DNA from: a virus
Virus record (IMG/VR): IMGVR_UViG_3300031576_000219
Location: 1 to 33,534 of that record
Length of the DNA: 33,534 bases
Strand: one strand, 5' to 3'
Shown piece by piece: positions 17,291-26,041 of the stretch. Every line of letters starts with the position of its first letter. Within the stretch, counting starts at the first letter, position 1. The notes below the pieces were generated by a model. That model searched no databases. It saw only the letters and a list, made by a program, of their open reading frames with translations, and was not told the DNA's origin. A program made the position numbers and the translations under genes.

Positions 17291-20200
17291 ATCCGAGGCA
17301 GAGGAGGCCGATCTGCTCGACGAGCTTGTCGCGGCCGGTCGGGGGCCGACGATCGCGAAGTTCGAGCGACCGGAAGAAGTGCAGAAACGCGCCGTCGCAA
17401 CGGCCCGGGAGCGCGAGGATCTCCTCGACGAGCTGACCCGAGAAACCCGCCGCCGCATCGAGCGACAGGGTGCCGTGCCCGTGGGCGTAGAGGCGCGGAT
17501 CGCGGAAGAGTATCGGGCCGCTCCGATCCCAGCAGAGCCCGCGGATCTGTTGACGTCCTTCGTCCAGGCGACACAACCCCGGCGGATCCGCGAAGACGCG
17601 CGCGTCACGTTGGCGGAGCTCCAGCGCGACGCCGCCCTCGATCTTGCCGTGCGCACTCCCGGGCTGCGACCGGCAGCAACCGCAGCGAAGGCGATCGGTA
17701 TTCCTGGGGCCGCCCCCATCGCAGAGGAGCTCGAGCAGCGCGCGCGTCAGTTCATGCGGAGTGACCTCCAGCTCGCGCTTGACACGGCGAAGCTGGTGGA
17801 GCCCCTGACTGCTTCCGGTCTCGCCAGCCGCCTCCTCGGTACGGAGAACCCGGAGAAGGCGGCGATCACGAAGGCCGAGCGTCTGATCAAGCACGCGGCG
17901 CCGGTGCAGCCGGGAGACGTCGGCGTCGCTCTCGAGAGCCCCGCCATGGCCGGCGTTCGGTTCGCCGGTACCGCGGCGCCGGCCGCGATTCAGGAGGCGG
18001 CCTTCGCCTTGCCGGTGACGGCCCTTCGTAAGGAGGGACGCGCCGTCAGTGGCACGACGCTGGCGCAAGACTTCGTCTCCCGCCTGCTCGAGGGAGAAAC
18101 GCCCGCCACGGCGTTGAAGGAGACCCTAGCCGGAGTCGATTACGGCTTCACTCGCCTCGAGGACGCGCTGCTCGGCACGACTCCGGCAGATCGCGGCCTC
18201 TACAGCGATCGCTCCCTCGAAACGAAGGGGGCATTGACCCGACCGCTTTATCAAGCATTGTACAAGACCGAGCTGGGTTATGGCTTTGGTGAGGACTTCA
18301 AGGCGACGGCGGCTGTGCGCGGGATGTCGCCCGGCCAACAAGCAGCGGCCTTCGGCGCCGGCTTTGCCGCGGATCTCCTGATCCCATGGGAGCTCCCCGC
18401 GACGAAGGCGTTGAAGGTCGCCAGGGTCGCATCCGCGGCGAACGATCTGTCTCGGGCCTTTGGCGCGGTCGGAGACCTGCCATCCGGGCAGATCTTAGCG
18501 GCGCTGCTTCGCGAGCGCCCCCAGGCGCCGGCGAAGGTCGTCGGAGACATGGTGGCGGCCCGCCTCGCCGCCGGCGAGCGTCCCGCAGATGTGCTCGGTG
18601 CCTTCGACGCGCCGACGGCAGACCTGATCAAGCAGATGCTCGACGAAGAGGGTGCCATCGGTGTGGTGGAGCGTGGCCCCCCACAGCCACCACAGGCGCC
18701 GCCGCTCGCGACGCCGGGGAACGAGCTTGCCGCGGCTCTCGGCGGTACGCGCGCCGCAGCGGCGCGTGCCGAGGAGGAAGTTGCCGGACGCTTCCGTAGT
18801 GCCGTCGCTTCCGCCCACGACCAAGCCCGCGGCGGGATCGCCGTGGCCGCAGAAGAGCTTGACGCGGCCCGGCGTCGGGCCTCCGATGATCTTCAACTGC
18901 CGCCGCCGCTGCCGCGCAGCTCTACCGAGTGGCGGGCGCAACGCGCCGCAGAGCTCCAGAAGGCAACAGACCCCGCCGAGATCCCGGAGGGTTACCGTGG
19001 TGCCCGCGGTGAAGCCGGAGAAGTGCTGCGGTGGCTCAATCCCGAGCAATCACCCGCGACGCCCCTGTACCGGCTCGTCGATGCCGATGGCAAGACGGTG
19101 GGACGCGGGGATTTGCAGCGGGTGCTGAGTTCGATGCTCTCCAGGCAACGGTATCGAGACGAGGTCTGGTTCGCAGACCACCGCCCCGTCAGCCATTGGC
19201 GGCGCCGCGCCAAGGCCGACGATCCAGGTCGCCCCCTCGGTTCTCTCGCCGTCGATCACGACTTCGTCTTGCCCGAGGAGGCCCTGTTCATCGACGAGCT
19301 GCGCCGCGGCCCGCGTGGGAAGATCCCGGAGCAGGCCCTGATCGAGCAAGGCGCCATCGATCTGCATGGGGCCGGGCTTGCCGATGGTGTCGTGCGAAGG
19401 ATGGTGCGCTCCTTCTTTGGCGACGATGTCCGCAGACTGCCACGCCGACCCCTTGACGAAGGACAACGCACCTTCGTCCGCGCCGTCGAGGACGCGACCG
19501 AGGCACGGATCCGCGGCCACATCGGCACCGATCTGGTGCCGCTCACCGCCACGGTGCGGGTGACCCCAGCCGAACGCGACATGATTTTGGCACGCCTGCG
19601 ACGCGAGCAGAAGAGCGCCGGGTACGATCCCGGCCGCGCCACCGTGAAGGACGGGATCGTGGAGTTCGCGGATCGGGCCGCAGCGGATCGGTTCTTCCGC
19701 GGACACGGGATCAGGCTGCCGGACCGTCCAACGACGGCCGAAGTGCGGGAGGCGGCGGCCCGGGTGCTCTACCGGCTGGCGGGACGTGCCACCGATGTCC
19801 GCTGGGCGATCCGTGGCACCCCCGCACTCTCAACGGCGCTCCTCTCCGCGGCGGCGGCGACACGCCCCGATTTGCTCTTGCAGGGCGGTGCCTCCTTTCT
19901 CACCCGTCTCGTCCCGGAGGGTCGTCTGGCCGCGCTGCCAGAGGAGACGCGTCGCATCTTCTCGGCGGTGCTGCGGGACGCGGAAAGCACCGGCGTCTCC
20001 GTCCTGCAGGAGGCCCGCCGTCGCATCGATGCTGGCGTCAGGGCGGAGGATGTGCTTCCCGACCTGCTCGAGGAGTACCGCCCCGTACCGGCGCGAGAGG
20101 GCGCGCTCGTCGAGGCCCTCACGGGGGAGCCGCCGAACACCCTTCCCGCTCTTCTGGCGGCCCGCCGCGCCATCCTCCGAGAGACGAGAGATCCCGCCGT

Positions 20201-22310
20201 GATCGGTCGCTTGGCTGAGGCGAAGACGCAACCCGTCTTGGCCGACGCTACCGCCGACTACGTCAACCACCGCACCCGGGACATGGTGCGGGAGGGACGG
20301 CGGGTATTGGAGGCGATGTTCAGCGACGAAGCGGCGGGGCGGATTTTCAGCCGCGACTCCAGGATCCTGCACAACGAGCAGCTCGTCCAGGTCTACCACG
20401 GCTTCCTGCGGCAAGGTCCCGCGGCTCCCGAGGTGACGCACGCGTTCGGCCAGATCGCCCCGGGGCTGGCGCCGGCGCGGACGGAACGGATCTATCAGCG
20501 CCTCCTCATCCTGTACCGCCGCGCGCAGCTCGAGAAGGAGATCGCGGCTCGCCTCGTCGAAGCACAGATCGGGGCCGCAGATCCGCGCACACAGAACGCC
20601 GTGCTCCGGGTCTTGCGCCGCGAGGACCTGCGCGACTTCACGCTGGGCGAGCGGGCGCTGGCCGCGAACATGGTGCGCCGCGTCGGCCTCGAGCCCGGTG
20701 CGCCGGTCGAGTTCGCGAAGTTCCGGGGCGTCCTCCTGCCCCGGGGCCTGGAGATGGAGTTGCGTGCCGCCATCGACCGCGGCTCCAGGCTCGGCAAGGA
20801 TTCCATCACCTCGGCGGCATTCTCGTGGATCTACGGGCTCTATAAGGACGCCCTGACGACCTTCAATCCCCGATATCTCGTCTCGAACGTGATCGGGATC
20901 CCGTTCATGGCGCTGGAAACGATCGGTGGCGACGGCCTTCTCCGGGCGGTGTCATCCCTTGGGCAGCATCCCGCGATGGCGTGGGAACTGGTGCGTCGTG
21001 CTAGCGGCAATCCGGCCCACCGCGCGCCGCGGCTTGATGCCCGCGTCTTCACGACTGATGCCGGACAGGTCTACACCGCCGACGAGCTGGAACGTCTCGT
21101 GGCGCGGTACGGGGTTGCCAACACCTACCAGCAACAGATCACGGCGCGGCAGCTTGGCGAGGAGATGGCGCGCCTCTCCGGGCAGTGGAATGTGCTCGGG
21201 CGGGTGCGGCTACGCGGCGCACCGGCAAAGGCCCGTCTCCTCGCGGCAGAGACGCGGGAGGCCTTGAAGCAGGTCGCCGAGATCCCGGAGCGGGGCTTCC
21301 GCGTCGGCGTCTGGCTCTCCGAGCTCAAGCGTGGCACGGCGCCGGAAGCGGCGGCTCAGGTGGCTCGGGACGCCGCCTTCGACTACAGCCGGCTCACCGA
21401 CACGGATCGCGCCATCGCGCGATGGGGGCTCGTATTCTGGGCGTTTCACCGCAAAAACCTGGACGCGTTCTTCACGCAGCTTGCCGACAATCCGCACCGT
21501 CTCGGTCGGCAGCTACGTCTCGCACGGGACCAGCGCAAGGCGTGGGGTGAGCTGCGGGGCACGCCGATGGATCCCGTGACGCTCTCGCAGCAGCGATCCT
21601 CTGATCTGGGCCGCCTCGTCCTCGACCGCATCGGAACGCCGAGCGGTTCCGACTGGACGGTGTCCACCTCCGGCGTGCTGACCCCCGTGGAGGGGCTGCT
21701 ACTCTTCCTCCAGCTTCTCGCCCTCTTCCCGAGCGACTTGAAGCGCAGCCGCGCGGCTGCGACGGCCATTTCCGGGCAGATCCATCCTCTGCTCGGGACA
21801 GCGGTGGAAACCCTGACGGATGTGGATCCCGGGACCGGGTATCGCGCCTCGGCGCCGCTCTCGAACGTGATCCCGACGTGGATGGTCGAGACGCCCGGCG
21901 TCGCGGAGTTCGTTCAGTGGGCGTTCGCGCCGCGGCAGGAGCCCCTTCCCTTCTCCGCGATCCACCGCGCCGCCGGGATCCTGCCCGACGGAACTCCCTA
22001 CGCGTGGGTGCCGGACGAGCAGGCGACGCAGTCGTGGCGGATCTTCGCGGCGATGGCACCGCGCGTCACCGAGCAGACGATCCCGGACACGCTGACCGCC
22101 GCGGCAGGCATGTTTCGCGACCTCGGCATCGACTACATGCAGGCCGAGCAGGGGCGTCTCGATCCGCGCGCTTCGACGCCGATTGATCTGCTCAGCCTCC
22201 TGTTTCACGTCGGGAGGGTGCGCGGTCCGATCGAGCAGGCGACAGCGCTGCGCTCCGCGGAAGCACGTGAGCTGCGGGGACGGATTGAAAGGGAACGCGA
22301 AACCCGATAG
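17274..22310 (+). CDS. Giant ejection protein 3, 1678 residues
   Basis: The largest gene in the window. ATG at 17274 overlaps the previous gene by 17 bases and has GAGG six bases upstream. The frame is open back to 16737, but that part overlaps the previous gene and has shadow composition. Residues 1-110 are charged and carry DLLDEL motifs. Residues 110-440 are helical. The 640-960 part has basic and acidic helices. The last third has FNPRYLVSNVIGIPFMALE (about 1198-1216), then a YSRLTDTDRAIARWGLVFWAF block (near 1370-1390) typical of large polyvalent phage internal proteins, and a hydrophobic LLLFLQLLALFP segment (about 1478-1489). I see no lytic transglycosylase or RNA polymerase motif. It would be stored in the head and injected with the DNA. 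Confidence 0.75.
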   Translation: MPAPAESEAEEADLLDELVAAGRGPTIAKFERPEEVQKRAVATAREREDLLDELTRETRRRIERQGAVPVGVEARIAEEYRAAPIPAEPADLLTSFVQATQPRRIREDARVTLAELQRDAALDLAVRTPGLRPAATAAKAIGIPGAAPIAEELEQRARQFMRSDLQLALDTAKLVEPLTASGLASRLLGTENPEKAAITKAERLIKHAAPVQPGDVGVALESPAMAGVRFAGTAAPAAIQEAAFALPVTALRKEGRAVSGTTLAQDFVSRLLEGETPATALKETLAGVDYGFTRLEDALLGTTPADRGLYSDRSLETKGALTRPLYQALYKTELGYGFGEDFKATAAVRGMSPGQQAAAFGAGFAADLLIPWELPATKALKVARVASAANDLSRAFGAVGDLPSGQILAALLRERPQAPAKVVGDMVAARLAAGERPADVLGAFDAPTADLIKQMLDEEGAIGVVERGPPQPPQAPPLATPGNELAAALGGTRAAAARAEEEVAGRFRSAVASAHDQARGGIAVAAEELDAARRRASDDLQLPPPLPRSSTEWRAQRAAELQKATDPAEIPEGYRGARGEAGEVLRWLNPEQSPATPLYRLVDADGKTVGRGDLQRVLSSMLSRQRYRDEVWFADHRPVSHWRRRAKADDPGRPLGSLAVDHDFVLPEEALFIDELRRGPRGKIPEQALIEQGAIDLHGAGLADGVVRRMVRSFFGDDVRRLPRRPLDEGQRTFVRAVEDATEARIRGHIGTDLVPLTATVRVTPAERDMILARLRREQKSAGYDPGRATVKDGIVEFADRAAADRFFRGHGIRLPDRPTTAEVREAAARVLYRLAGRATDVRWAIRGTPALSTALLSAAAATRPDLLLQGGASFLTRLVPEGRLAALPEETRRIFSAVLRDAESTGVSVLQEARRRIDAGVRAEDVLPDLLEEYRPVPAREGALVEALTGEPPNTLPALLAARRAILRETRDPAVIGRLAEAKTQPVLADATADYVNHRTRDMVREGRRVLEAMFSDEAAGRIFSRDSRILHNEQLVQVYHGFLRQGPAAPEVTHAFGQIAPGLAPARTERIYQRLLILYRRAQLEKEIAARLVEAQIGAADPRTQNAVLRVLRREDLRDFTLGERALAANMVRRVGLEPGAPVEFAKFRGVLLPRGLEMELRAAIDRGSRLGKDSITSAAFSWIYGLYKDALTTFNPRYLVSNVIGIPFMALETIGGDGLLRAVSSLGQHPAMAWELVRRASGNPAHRAPRLDARVFTTDAGQVYTADELERLVARYGVANTYQQQITARQLGEEMARLSGQWNVLGRVRLRGAPAKARLLAAETREALKQVAEIPERGFRVGVWLSELKRGTAPEAAAQVARDAAFDYSRLTDTDRAIARWGLVFWAFHRKNLDAFFTQLADNPHRLGRQLRLARDQRKAWGELRGTPMDPVTLSQQRSSDLGRLVLDRIGTPSGSDWTVSTSGVLTPVEGLLLFLQLLALFPSDLKRSRAAATAISGQIHPLLGTAVETLTDVDPGTGYRASAPLSNVIPTWMVETPGVAEFVQWAFAPRQEPLPFSAIHRAAGILPDGTPYAWVPDEQATQSWRIFAAMAPRVTEQTIPDTLTAAAGMFRDLGIDYMQAEQGRLDPRASTPIDLLSLLFHVGRVRGPIEQATALRSAEARELRGRIERERETR

Positions 22311-22313
22311 CCT
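22285..22313 (+). promoter_or_regulatory. Putative promoter for fibre and lysis block
   Basis: TTGAAA at 22285-22290 and TAGCCT at 22308-22313 are 17 bases apart. The -10 box is identical to that of the early promoter at 27051 and close to the capsid promoter. The -35 box lies in the end of the giant gene and the -10 box starts at its stop codon; transcription would begin near 22320, 12 bases before the next ATG. Pattern-based only. Confidence 0.5.
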
Positions 22314-22331
22314 GTAGGCCTGGAGCATCCC

Positions 22332-22724
22332 ATGACTCGTTTCTGGCGTCGTTCAGTCACCCTTTCGGGGACCCGCGCCGGTGGAGCCGGCTCCGAATTC
22401 ATCTCCACGGAGATCGCGCCGCCGGCCGGCGTCGGAACCGCCCGCGGCTTCCAGGTCCGGCTCGTCAGCGGTCCGATGACGGCGATCGTCCCCTTCCTGG
22501 TGACGAACGAGAACGCGCTGACCGCGACCCCGGCCGATGATGACGTCGCCGCGGAGTCCGCGAGCGTCGCGCTCACGGCATCGGCCACGAATGCGGATCT
22601 CGACAGCGACTTCGACAACCCCCGCGTGTTCGCGCGCGGCCTGCGAGCTGGCGGCAACGCCACCTTCTCCGGCAACGGCGCCTACTCGATCGTGTTCACC
22701 GCCTGGGGAGACACGCAGGGATGA
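22332..22724 (+). CDS. Small beta-rich virion protein
   Basis: A 130-residue protein at the head of the fibre block. The first 12 residues are basic and hydrophobic; the rest is beta-rich with Ala, Thr, Asp and Gly strands, no long helix and no cysteine, suggesting a small fibre or adaptor domain. The start has only a modest ribosome site (CTGGAG). It ends in an ATGA overlap with the next small gene. No family recognised. Confidence 0.6.
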   Translation: MTRFWRRSVTLSGTRAGGAGSEFISTEIAPPAGVGTARGFQVRLVSGPMTAIVPFLVTNENALTATPADDDVAAESASVALTASATNADLDSDFDNPRVFARGLRAGGNATFSGNGAYSIVFTAWGDTQG

Positions 22725-22897
22725 GTCACAAGTTGGAGATCGAGGATCTGCGGCACGAACTGCGGCGGCGCGCGCCACGGGGCCGCGCCGGACAACACGT
22801 CGTGATTGATGATCGCGGGCAGCACACGCCGGTAACGCCAGTGGTGGGAGCCTACGGCTGGGCGCTGACCCGGGACGGCCGCTGGATCGTGACGTGA
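22721..22897 (+). CDS. Small basic protein, 58 residues
   Basis: A 58-residue frame that starts in an ATGA overlap and ends in a GTGA overlap with the following fibre gene. Residues 1-20 are a charged helix (MSHKLEIEDLRHELRRR); residues 24-58 are strand-like, with VVIDDRG and ALTRDGRWIVT forming a beta hairpin pattern. Both overlaps fit the coupling used throughout the operon. Role unknown; a small tail-fibre companion or assembly factor is possible. Confidence 0.6.
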   Translation: MSHKLEIEDLRHELRRRAPRGRAGQHVVIDDRGQHTPVTPVVGAYGWALTRDGRWIVT

Positions 22898-23619
22898 ACG
22901 GCACCGCGCGACACCGTGATCTGCTCCTCGACGACAACCACATCGTCACGCGCTGGAGCTTTGTCACCGTCACGCTGCGGGACGCCGCCGCGTACACGAC
23001 GGCGGATCTCGGTGGCGTCGCCGAGGTTGGCTCCGCAGAGCCCTTCACGTACTACGTCCTCGTCGGGCTCTCGCCGCTCACCTGGTCGGCTCTCGGCGGA
23101 AGCGACCTCACCGCAGCGAACGTCGGCGGCGGCGCCGGGTTGTTCCGAGACAAGACCGGCTCCACGCTGAACCTCCGCTCGCTCCTGGCGGGCGTTGGGA
23201 TCGCCGTCTCATCCGCCGCAGACACGGTGTCCATCGCGTTCTCGCACGTTCTCGCCGCCGCCCTGAATGCCGCGAACTTCGCCGTCCACACGGTGCGGAC
23301 GGTCACCTACGCCGCCGAGGTCAACAACGGGACGAGCGGAGCCGCCGCCACGATCAACTGGACGGCCGGCCAGAAGCAGCGGGTCACGCTGGGCACGAAC
23401 ACCACGTTCGCGTTCATCGCCCCGCTGGGACCCTGCAACGTGGTCTTCAAGATCGTGCAGGACGGGACCGGCGGCAGATCCCCAACTTGGCCCACGGCCT
23501 GCCGCTGGGAGGGTGGCGTCTCCCCATCCCTGACGCCGACGGCGAACGCCACAGATCTCGTCGTGTTCTACTTCGATGGTACGCTCTACTTCGGTCAGTC
23601 CGCTCGCAACTTCATGTAG
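22894..23619 (+). CDS. Tail fibre-like protein
   Basis: A 241-residue protein starting at GTG in a GTGA overlap. The N-terminal third is beta-rich, the middle has an Ala/Thr repeat pattern typical of fibre shafts, and the C-terminal 75 residues (from QKQRVTLGTNTTFAFIAPLG) follow a recurring phage fibre or appendage domain with conserved Gly-Arg, a Trp-Pro turn, a Lys/Arg-Trp strand, an Asp-x-Val-x-Phe strand and an aromatic end. This suggests a receptor-binding or structural fibre part. It was recognised by pattern, not by search. Confidence 0.7.
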   Translation: MNGTARHRDLLLDDNHIVTRWSFVTVTLRDAAAYTTADLGGVAEVGSAEPFTYYVLVGLSPLTWSALGGSDLTAANVGGGAGLFRDKTGSTLNLRSLLAGVGIAVSSAADTVSIAFSHVLAAALNAANFAVHTVRTVTYAAEVNNGTSGAAATINWTAGQKQRVTLGTNTTFAFIAPLGPCNVVFKIVQDGTGGRSPTWPTACRWEGGVSPSLTPTANATDLVVFYFDGTLYFGQSARNFM

Positions 23620-23628
23620 GAGGTCGTC

Positions 23629-24105
23629 ATGTTCGTTGCTTTCGTCGCCGCCCTGCTCGCCTCGCCCGCGCTGGCCGAGAACACGATCAAGGTGTGCATC
23701 GAGCTTCCTTCCGGCACACTGCAGGTGAAGACGGCTCCGCTCGGGGCCGGCCAGTGCGACACGCTCGCCAGCCCCCACCAGGCCATCGGCGTCTGGTCCT
23801 TCTGGGAGCAACCTGTCGGCAACCAGCTCGCAGAGGAGTGGAGTGGACACGACCTTTTCGGCTGCTTCGACGCCAACGGCGACACCGTGATCCAGGAGCG
23901 GGATACCACGGGCGCCGACAAGGGCACACGTCGCAAGCCCTACACGCCGAATGCGGCACCGGGGCAGCTTCGCACCCTCCCGGATGCGGTTGCCGATACC
24001 GCTGCGGCCGGCGACGTCACCTGGGATGTGGCGAACGGTGGCGCCGGAGCCGCGTACGAGACGAAGCTCGCCTCCTGCCGAACTCTGGTCGGATTCCCGC
24101 CCTGA
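23629..24105 (+). CDS. Secreted protein with Ca-loop-like motif
   Basis: A 158-residue protein with a clear signal peptide: MFVAFVAALLASPALA, with predicted cleavage after A-L-A. The mature part has four cysteines (near residues 22, 42, 83 and 151), which could pair after export. A DANGDTVIQERD stretch (near 85-96) fits the D-x-N-x-D-(6 residues)-D spacing of dockerin or EF-hand calcium loops. A secreted protein inside a fibre/lysis operon is unusual for a phage. It could act outside the infected cell, for example in receptor masking or superinfection exclusion, but that is speculation. AGGAGG ribosome site 7 bases before ATG. Its stop overlaps a possible CTG start of the next gene. Confidence 0.7.
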   Translation: MFVAFVAALLASPALAENTIKVCIELPSGTLQVKTAPLGAGQCDTLASPHQAIGVWSFWEQPVGNQLAEEWSGHDLFGCFDANGDTVIQERDTTGADKGTRRKPYTPNAAPGQLRTLPDAVADTAAAGDVTWDVANGGAGAAYETKLASCRTLVGFPP

Positions 24106-25253
24106 TCCTATACCAGCCCGCGCTCGCGGTCCCCGGCGACTGGCGTGCCTGTGCCGCGCAGGAGTGGTCGAGTCTCCCCTGGGCGCCGGAGCCGACGCCG
24201 AGCCGTCACGACGCGCCCCCGGGCAGCGGCTACCTGAACGCGGTCTGCGTCGGTGGTGACGTCTGGGATGGGTTCGACCACATCGCCGTGGAATCGTTGG
24301 GGCAGGATCGGATCCAGATCACGGACTGGCACGACAGCCCCCAGGATTGGCCCCCAGGAACGCGCTGGGGACGTGTGACGACGCTCTACCCCCACGAGCC
24401 AGATCCCAGATTCAGCGGGGCCATAAACCGCAGCTACACGACCGAGGTGTATGCCGAGGAGCGGGCGCGGCTTCCCCCGTTCTCCTCCGCGGTCCGACCC
24501 TGGCACACCTTCCCGACGCCGAGGCCTTCGATCACGCGACACGGGATCTGGATTGCGGACGCCCTGCACGCGGAACATGCTGTGACGCGCGGGATCCGCG
24601 GCTGGCGCGAGTGGACGGCCGGCGTGCCCGAACACCTCCTGCGCGATGGTCATGTCGCGATACAACGCTCCATCGGCCGCTGGCCGAAGGCGAGGGGGAC
24701 CCGAACGTACTACCACAACGGCACCGCCCTGGTTTCCCCGCTTCACGTCGCCACGTTCGAGAACGCGCTCGTGCTGACGCCGACGGGTGCCGTGACCCAG
24801 AGCGTGACCGTCGGAACCGCAGGGGTTCTGGGCTGGGTCGCAACCGGGCCATCGGGCGAGCCGAACGCGGCGGCGTGGCCGGCAGGCACGTACCGACATC
24901 AGCTCGACGTCACGGCAACCGGTGTTGATCTGGCCTACGGGCTTCTCACGCTGGGTGCAGGAACCGGGCACTTCGCGCGCGTCAACGCTGCGCTTGGCCT
25001 CGAGATCGAAACACACGCGCAGAGCGAGGCCGCGTTCGGCGGCGCCGGCCTACGTCTCGCCACGTACGCCGCGGGCTGGGTGGCAGGTCTTGTTTCGGAT
25101 CGGCTCGAGGTGGCAATCGCGGTGCAACGGATCACCGGCCACGGCACGCAATCGCTGTTTCTCCAGGTCGGAGAGGCCGACGATTATGTTGACGGACCCT
25201 GGGCGGCGGCTCCCGCGGGGCCGGCCGCCGTCTTGCATGGGTGCAACACCTGA
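24102..25253 (+). CDS. Tail fibre or appendage protein, unusual start
   Basis: About 383 residues if it starts at CTG 24102, which forms a CTGA overlap with the previous stop just as ATGA and GTGA do elsewhere in this operon. The first standard start in frame is GTG 24288, but the sequence between (with ALAVPGDWRACAAQEWSSLPW) looks coding, so that GTG would cut the protein. There is no ATG, GTG or TTG nearby upstream. The C-terminal 120 residues form a beta-sandwich pattern (AGTYRHQLDV, then GAGLRL, then SDRLEVAIAVQR) I have seen in phage fibre proteins. A start read by frameshift from the previous gene is another option. Confidence 0.6.
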   Translation: MILYQPALAVPGDWRACAAQEWSSLPWAPEPTPSRHDAPPGSGYLNAVCVGGDVWDGFDHIAVESLGQDRIQITDWHDSPQDWPPGTRWGRVTTLYPHEPDPRFSGAINRSYTTEVYAEERARLPPFSSAVRPWHTFPTPRPSITRHGIWIADALHAEHAVTRGIRGWREWTAGVPEHLLRDGHVAIQRSIGRWPKARGTRTYYHNGTALVSPLHVATFENALVLTPTGAVTQSVTVGTAGVLGWVATGPSGEPNAAAWPAGTYRHQLDVTATGVDLAYGLLTLGAGTGHFARVNAALGLEIETHAQSEAAFGGAGLRLATYAAGWVAGLVSDRLEVAIAVQRITGHGTQSLFLQVGEADDYVDGPWAAAPAGPAAVLHGCNT

Positions 25254-25275
25254 CGGGTCGTGGTAGGCTGCGCGC

Positions 25276-26031
25276 ATGCAGGACCCCCGCGTCGTCCACC
25301 CGAGCAGCCGTGAAGCAGCCCCTACGCCCTTCATCGAGCTTCTGCGGGCGCGGGCGCACGGCTGGGCGTTTGTCCAGGACAACGCGCCGGCGCTACCGGC
25401 GATCACGGCCGGCGGACTTCTCGAGGGTTGGGTCGATAACAACATGTCGGCCGGCGCCTCCGTCACCTACGCGATCGGCGTCTACGGGCCACAGGTGAAC
25501 GCCTTCACCGGAGCCACCTCTGGCAACGTGGCCGGCTGGAGGGGTCGCGGCACGACCAGCCGCAACACGACTCCGGTGCTGAACCCAGAGTTCAGCGCCA
25601 TGATCTGGCCCCAGAGCGTGACCGATGTTCGCTACTTCTTCGGGCTGTACGATTTCGACGGCCTGATCTCGGCGGGTGCGGATGCGATCACGGCGGCACA
25701 CCTCGCCTTCCAGTTCAGCACGCCTCGCGGCGACACGAACTGGCAGCTCTCCAGGAGCAACGGGACGACGCAGATCCTTGTCGATACCGTCGTCCCGTTC
25801 CCGGGATCTGCAGATCCGTACCGTCCCATCGTCGAGTACGGCGGGAACGGCACCACGGCAAGGGCGCGGATCTACGGCCCGGATGGTACGACACTCCTCT
25901 ACGATTCCGGCACGCTCACGACGGGGCTTCCCCCGATCACGACCGGACTTCGCACCATGCTTGGCTGCCGCACCACGGCGGTGGCGTCGAAGCAACTGAG
26001 CTTCATGCACGCCGAGATCGCGATGGCGTAG
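25276..26031 (+). CDS. Tail fibre / receptor-binding candidate
   Basis: A 251-residue, beta-rich protein. The first 40 residues carry the linker that attaches it to the particle. Residues 55-251 follow the pattern of a phage head-of-fibre jelly roll: RYFFGLYD near 118-125, an H-L-A-F-Q-F strand, a GDTNWQL turn near 153-159, and an Ile-x-Tyr strand near the end. Such domains typically bind host receptors. The start ATG is preceded by GTGGTAGG, and a TAGGCT block just upstream looks like a -10 box but has no matching -35. Host-range changes would be expected here. Confidence 0.65.
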   Translation: MQDPRVVHPSSREAAPTPFIELLRARAHGWAFVQDNAPALPAITAGGLLEGWVDNNMSAGASVTYAIGVYGPQVNAFTGATSGNVAGWRGRGTTSRNTTPVLNPEFSAMIWPQSVTDVRYFFGLYDFDGLISAGADAITAAHLAFQFSTPRGDTNWQLSRSNGTTQILVDTVVPFPGSADPYRPIVEYGGNGTTARARIYGPDGTTLLYDSGTLTTGLPPITTGLRTMLGCRTTAVASKQLSFMHAEIAMA

Positions 26032-26041
26032 AGGAGACCCG

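Noticed and set aside
5208-17719. Long minus-strand reading frames of 510, 710, 715 and 716 codons opposite the structural genes
   Set aside because: They lie opposite well-supported genes, have Arg/Pro/Gly/Ala-rich or irregular composition and lack ribosome sites or partners. They are open because the DNA is very GC-rich with few stop codons in the antisense frames.
25241-25269. TAGGCT before the 251-residue fibre gene as a -10 box
   Set aside because: The sequence 17 bases upstream (GTGCAA) is a poor -35 box, and the start codon is too close. The GGTAGG part serves better as a ribosome site.
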